NCBI GenBank assembly: GCA_012735355.1
Contig: JAAYHP010000128.1
Location: 1-7,327 of the forward strand
Direction of reading: 5' to 3'
Origin: Lysinibacillus sp.
GTDB lineage: Bacteria; Bacillota; Bacilli; Bacillales_A; Planococcaceae
DNA: 7,327 bases
In this document: positions 6,740 to 7,327 of the stretch, in pieces
Layout: the number at the start of each line of letters is the position of its first letter
How positions within the stretch are numbered: the stretch's first letter is position 1
Notes under the pieces: generated by a model
Database searches by the model: none
Seen by the model: only the letters and a program-made list of their open reading frames with translations
What the model was told of the DNA's origin: nothing
Translations under genes and position numbers: made by a program

Positions 6740-7327
6740 ATGAACACAAATCAAGAAAATAAGAAAATATTTTTAGAAATCGTTAGTAAGTTGAAAGACA
6801 TAATCATTACTGAAAATATTCAACCGGGTGACAAACTGCCTTCGGAAAGGGTTTTATCTGAAACGTTAGGTGTCGGTAGATCCTCGGTACGGGAAGCGCT
6901 ACGCAGTTTAGAATTGTTAGGAATTATCGAAACGAGACATGGAGGCGGTACTTTTCTAGCGTCGTCTCAACAGTATAAATTAGTGGAATTGTTGGCAACG
7001 TTTATTTTGCAGGAAAACCAATCGATTCGAGATGTCCATAAGACGAGGGAAATTCACGAACGAGAGGCGATACGCATCATTTCCTCAAATAAACGATTAA
7101 GACAACTTCCAGTTTGGGAAAGCTTATTTTTAAAGATTGAATTGGAAACAGAAGTGATTCGAGATCATATTTTGCGTGAATTAATGATTGCATCGGAAAA
7201 TAGATTAGCCCTGAGGATATGGCTTCAACTAGTGGCTTATAGTGCAAATGCTTTAAAAAAAGTAACGACGGATGATGAAAAACCAATGTTGCTTAGATTA
7301 TTAAAGTCTATACAGCTCGGATATGAA
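6740..7327 (+). CDS. GntR/FadR-family transcriptional regulator, 3'-truncated by the window edge
   Basis: 196 residues are visible, with no stop before the window ends. The ATG follows GAGGTGA at 6731-6737. Residues 8-75 form the GntR winged helix: PGDKLPSERVLSETLGVGRS, then SVREALRSLELLGIIETRHG and GGTFL, the classic recognition helix and wing. Residues about 80-196 are all-helical and resemble an FCD effector domain (HEREAIRIIS, then MIASENRLALRIW), but they are shorter than usual and I do not see the usual Asp/His metal-binding set clearly placed. A metal-free, ligand-binding mode as in E. coli FadR is therefore possible. Related Bacillales carry such a gene just before accD-accA (acetyl-CoA carboxylase), so a role in fatty-acid metabolism is a reasonable inference, not shown here. 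It has its own operator upstream and is separated from dnaE by a terminator. The effector is unknown. Confidence 0.92.
   Translation, partial: MNTNQENKKIFLEIVSKLKDIIITENIQPGDKLPSERVLSETLGVGRSSVREALRSLELLGIIETRHGGGTFLASSQQYKLVELLATFILQENQSIRDVHKTREIHEREAIRIISSNKRLRQLPVWESLFLKIELETEVIRDHILRELMIASENRLALRIWLQLVAYSANALKKVTTDDEKPMLLRLLKSIQLGYE

Noticed and set aside
6531..6749. Minus-strand open frame spanning the dnaE end, terminator and operator
   Set aside because: It crosses a strong terminator and the FadR-type palindrome. The composition is low-complexity and there is no start signal.
7077..7286. Minus-strand open frame inside the FadR-type gene
   Set aside because: It lies opposite a good coding frame and has no domain.
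1..7327. Mobile element, prophage, CRISPR or defence island
   Set aside because: All genes belong to a conserved chromosomal neighbourhood. No transposase, integrase, direct-repeat array or att-like duplication was seen.

Overview
The window reads as a chromosomal segment of a low-GC Gram-positive bacterium of the Bacillales (Bacillota). Three things point there: strong AGGAGG-type ribosome binding sites with TTG and GTG starts, AT-rich coding sequence with oligo-T intrinsic terminators, and the gene set ytkL-ytoI-ytpI-nrnA-dnaE, which is the known Bacillus neighbourhood around dnaE. The species cannot be fixed from the sequence. Absence of ytrH/ytrI between nrnA and dnaE, a short DnaE, and a FadR-type regulator directly after dnaE suggest a relative of Bacillus rather than B. 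subtilis itself; a Planococcaceae-like lineage is a guess.

Layout: (1) 1-606, 3' part of a UPF0173 metallo-beta-lactamase-fold hydrolase (YtkL), followed by a long hairpin terminator at 651-720. (2) 740-2093, extended -10 promoter and ytoI, a four-part protein (winged HTH, DRTGG, two CBS, hotdog). (3) 2097-2128, a bidirectional terminator between convergent genes. (4) 2143-2451 on the minus strand, ytpI, a small three-helix membrane protein, with its promoter overlapping the divergent nrnA promoter region. (5) 2551-6590, nrnA and dnaE as a tight pair 20 nt apart, closed by a strong terminator at 6615-6643. (6) 6679-7327, a perfect 19-bp FadR-type operator and the start of a GntR/FadR regulator that runs off the end of the window.

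How the genes may fit together: DnaE is the polymerase that extends RNA primers in Bacillales, and NrnA removes short oligoribonucleotides and pAp, so the nrnA-dnaE pair links primer extension with RNA-end and nucleotide clean-up. The regulator after dnaE probably controls itself and, by analogy with related genomes, fatty-acid genes just beyond the window (accD/accA). YtoI joins a DNA-binding-like domain, nucleotide-sensing CBS domains and an acyl-thioester-type hotdog domain. It is the least understood protein here.

Most of the window is conserved core chromosome. I see no mobile element, CRISPR array, tRNA or rRNA, and no gene-free stretch above 300 bases. The points most worth a second look are loss of the PHP metal ligands and of the C-terminal tail in DnaE, the YtoI architecture, and the regulator's operator.
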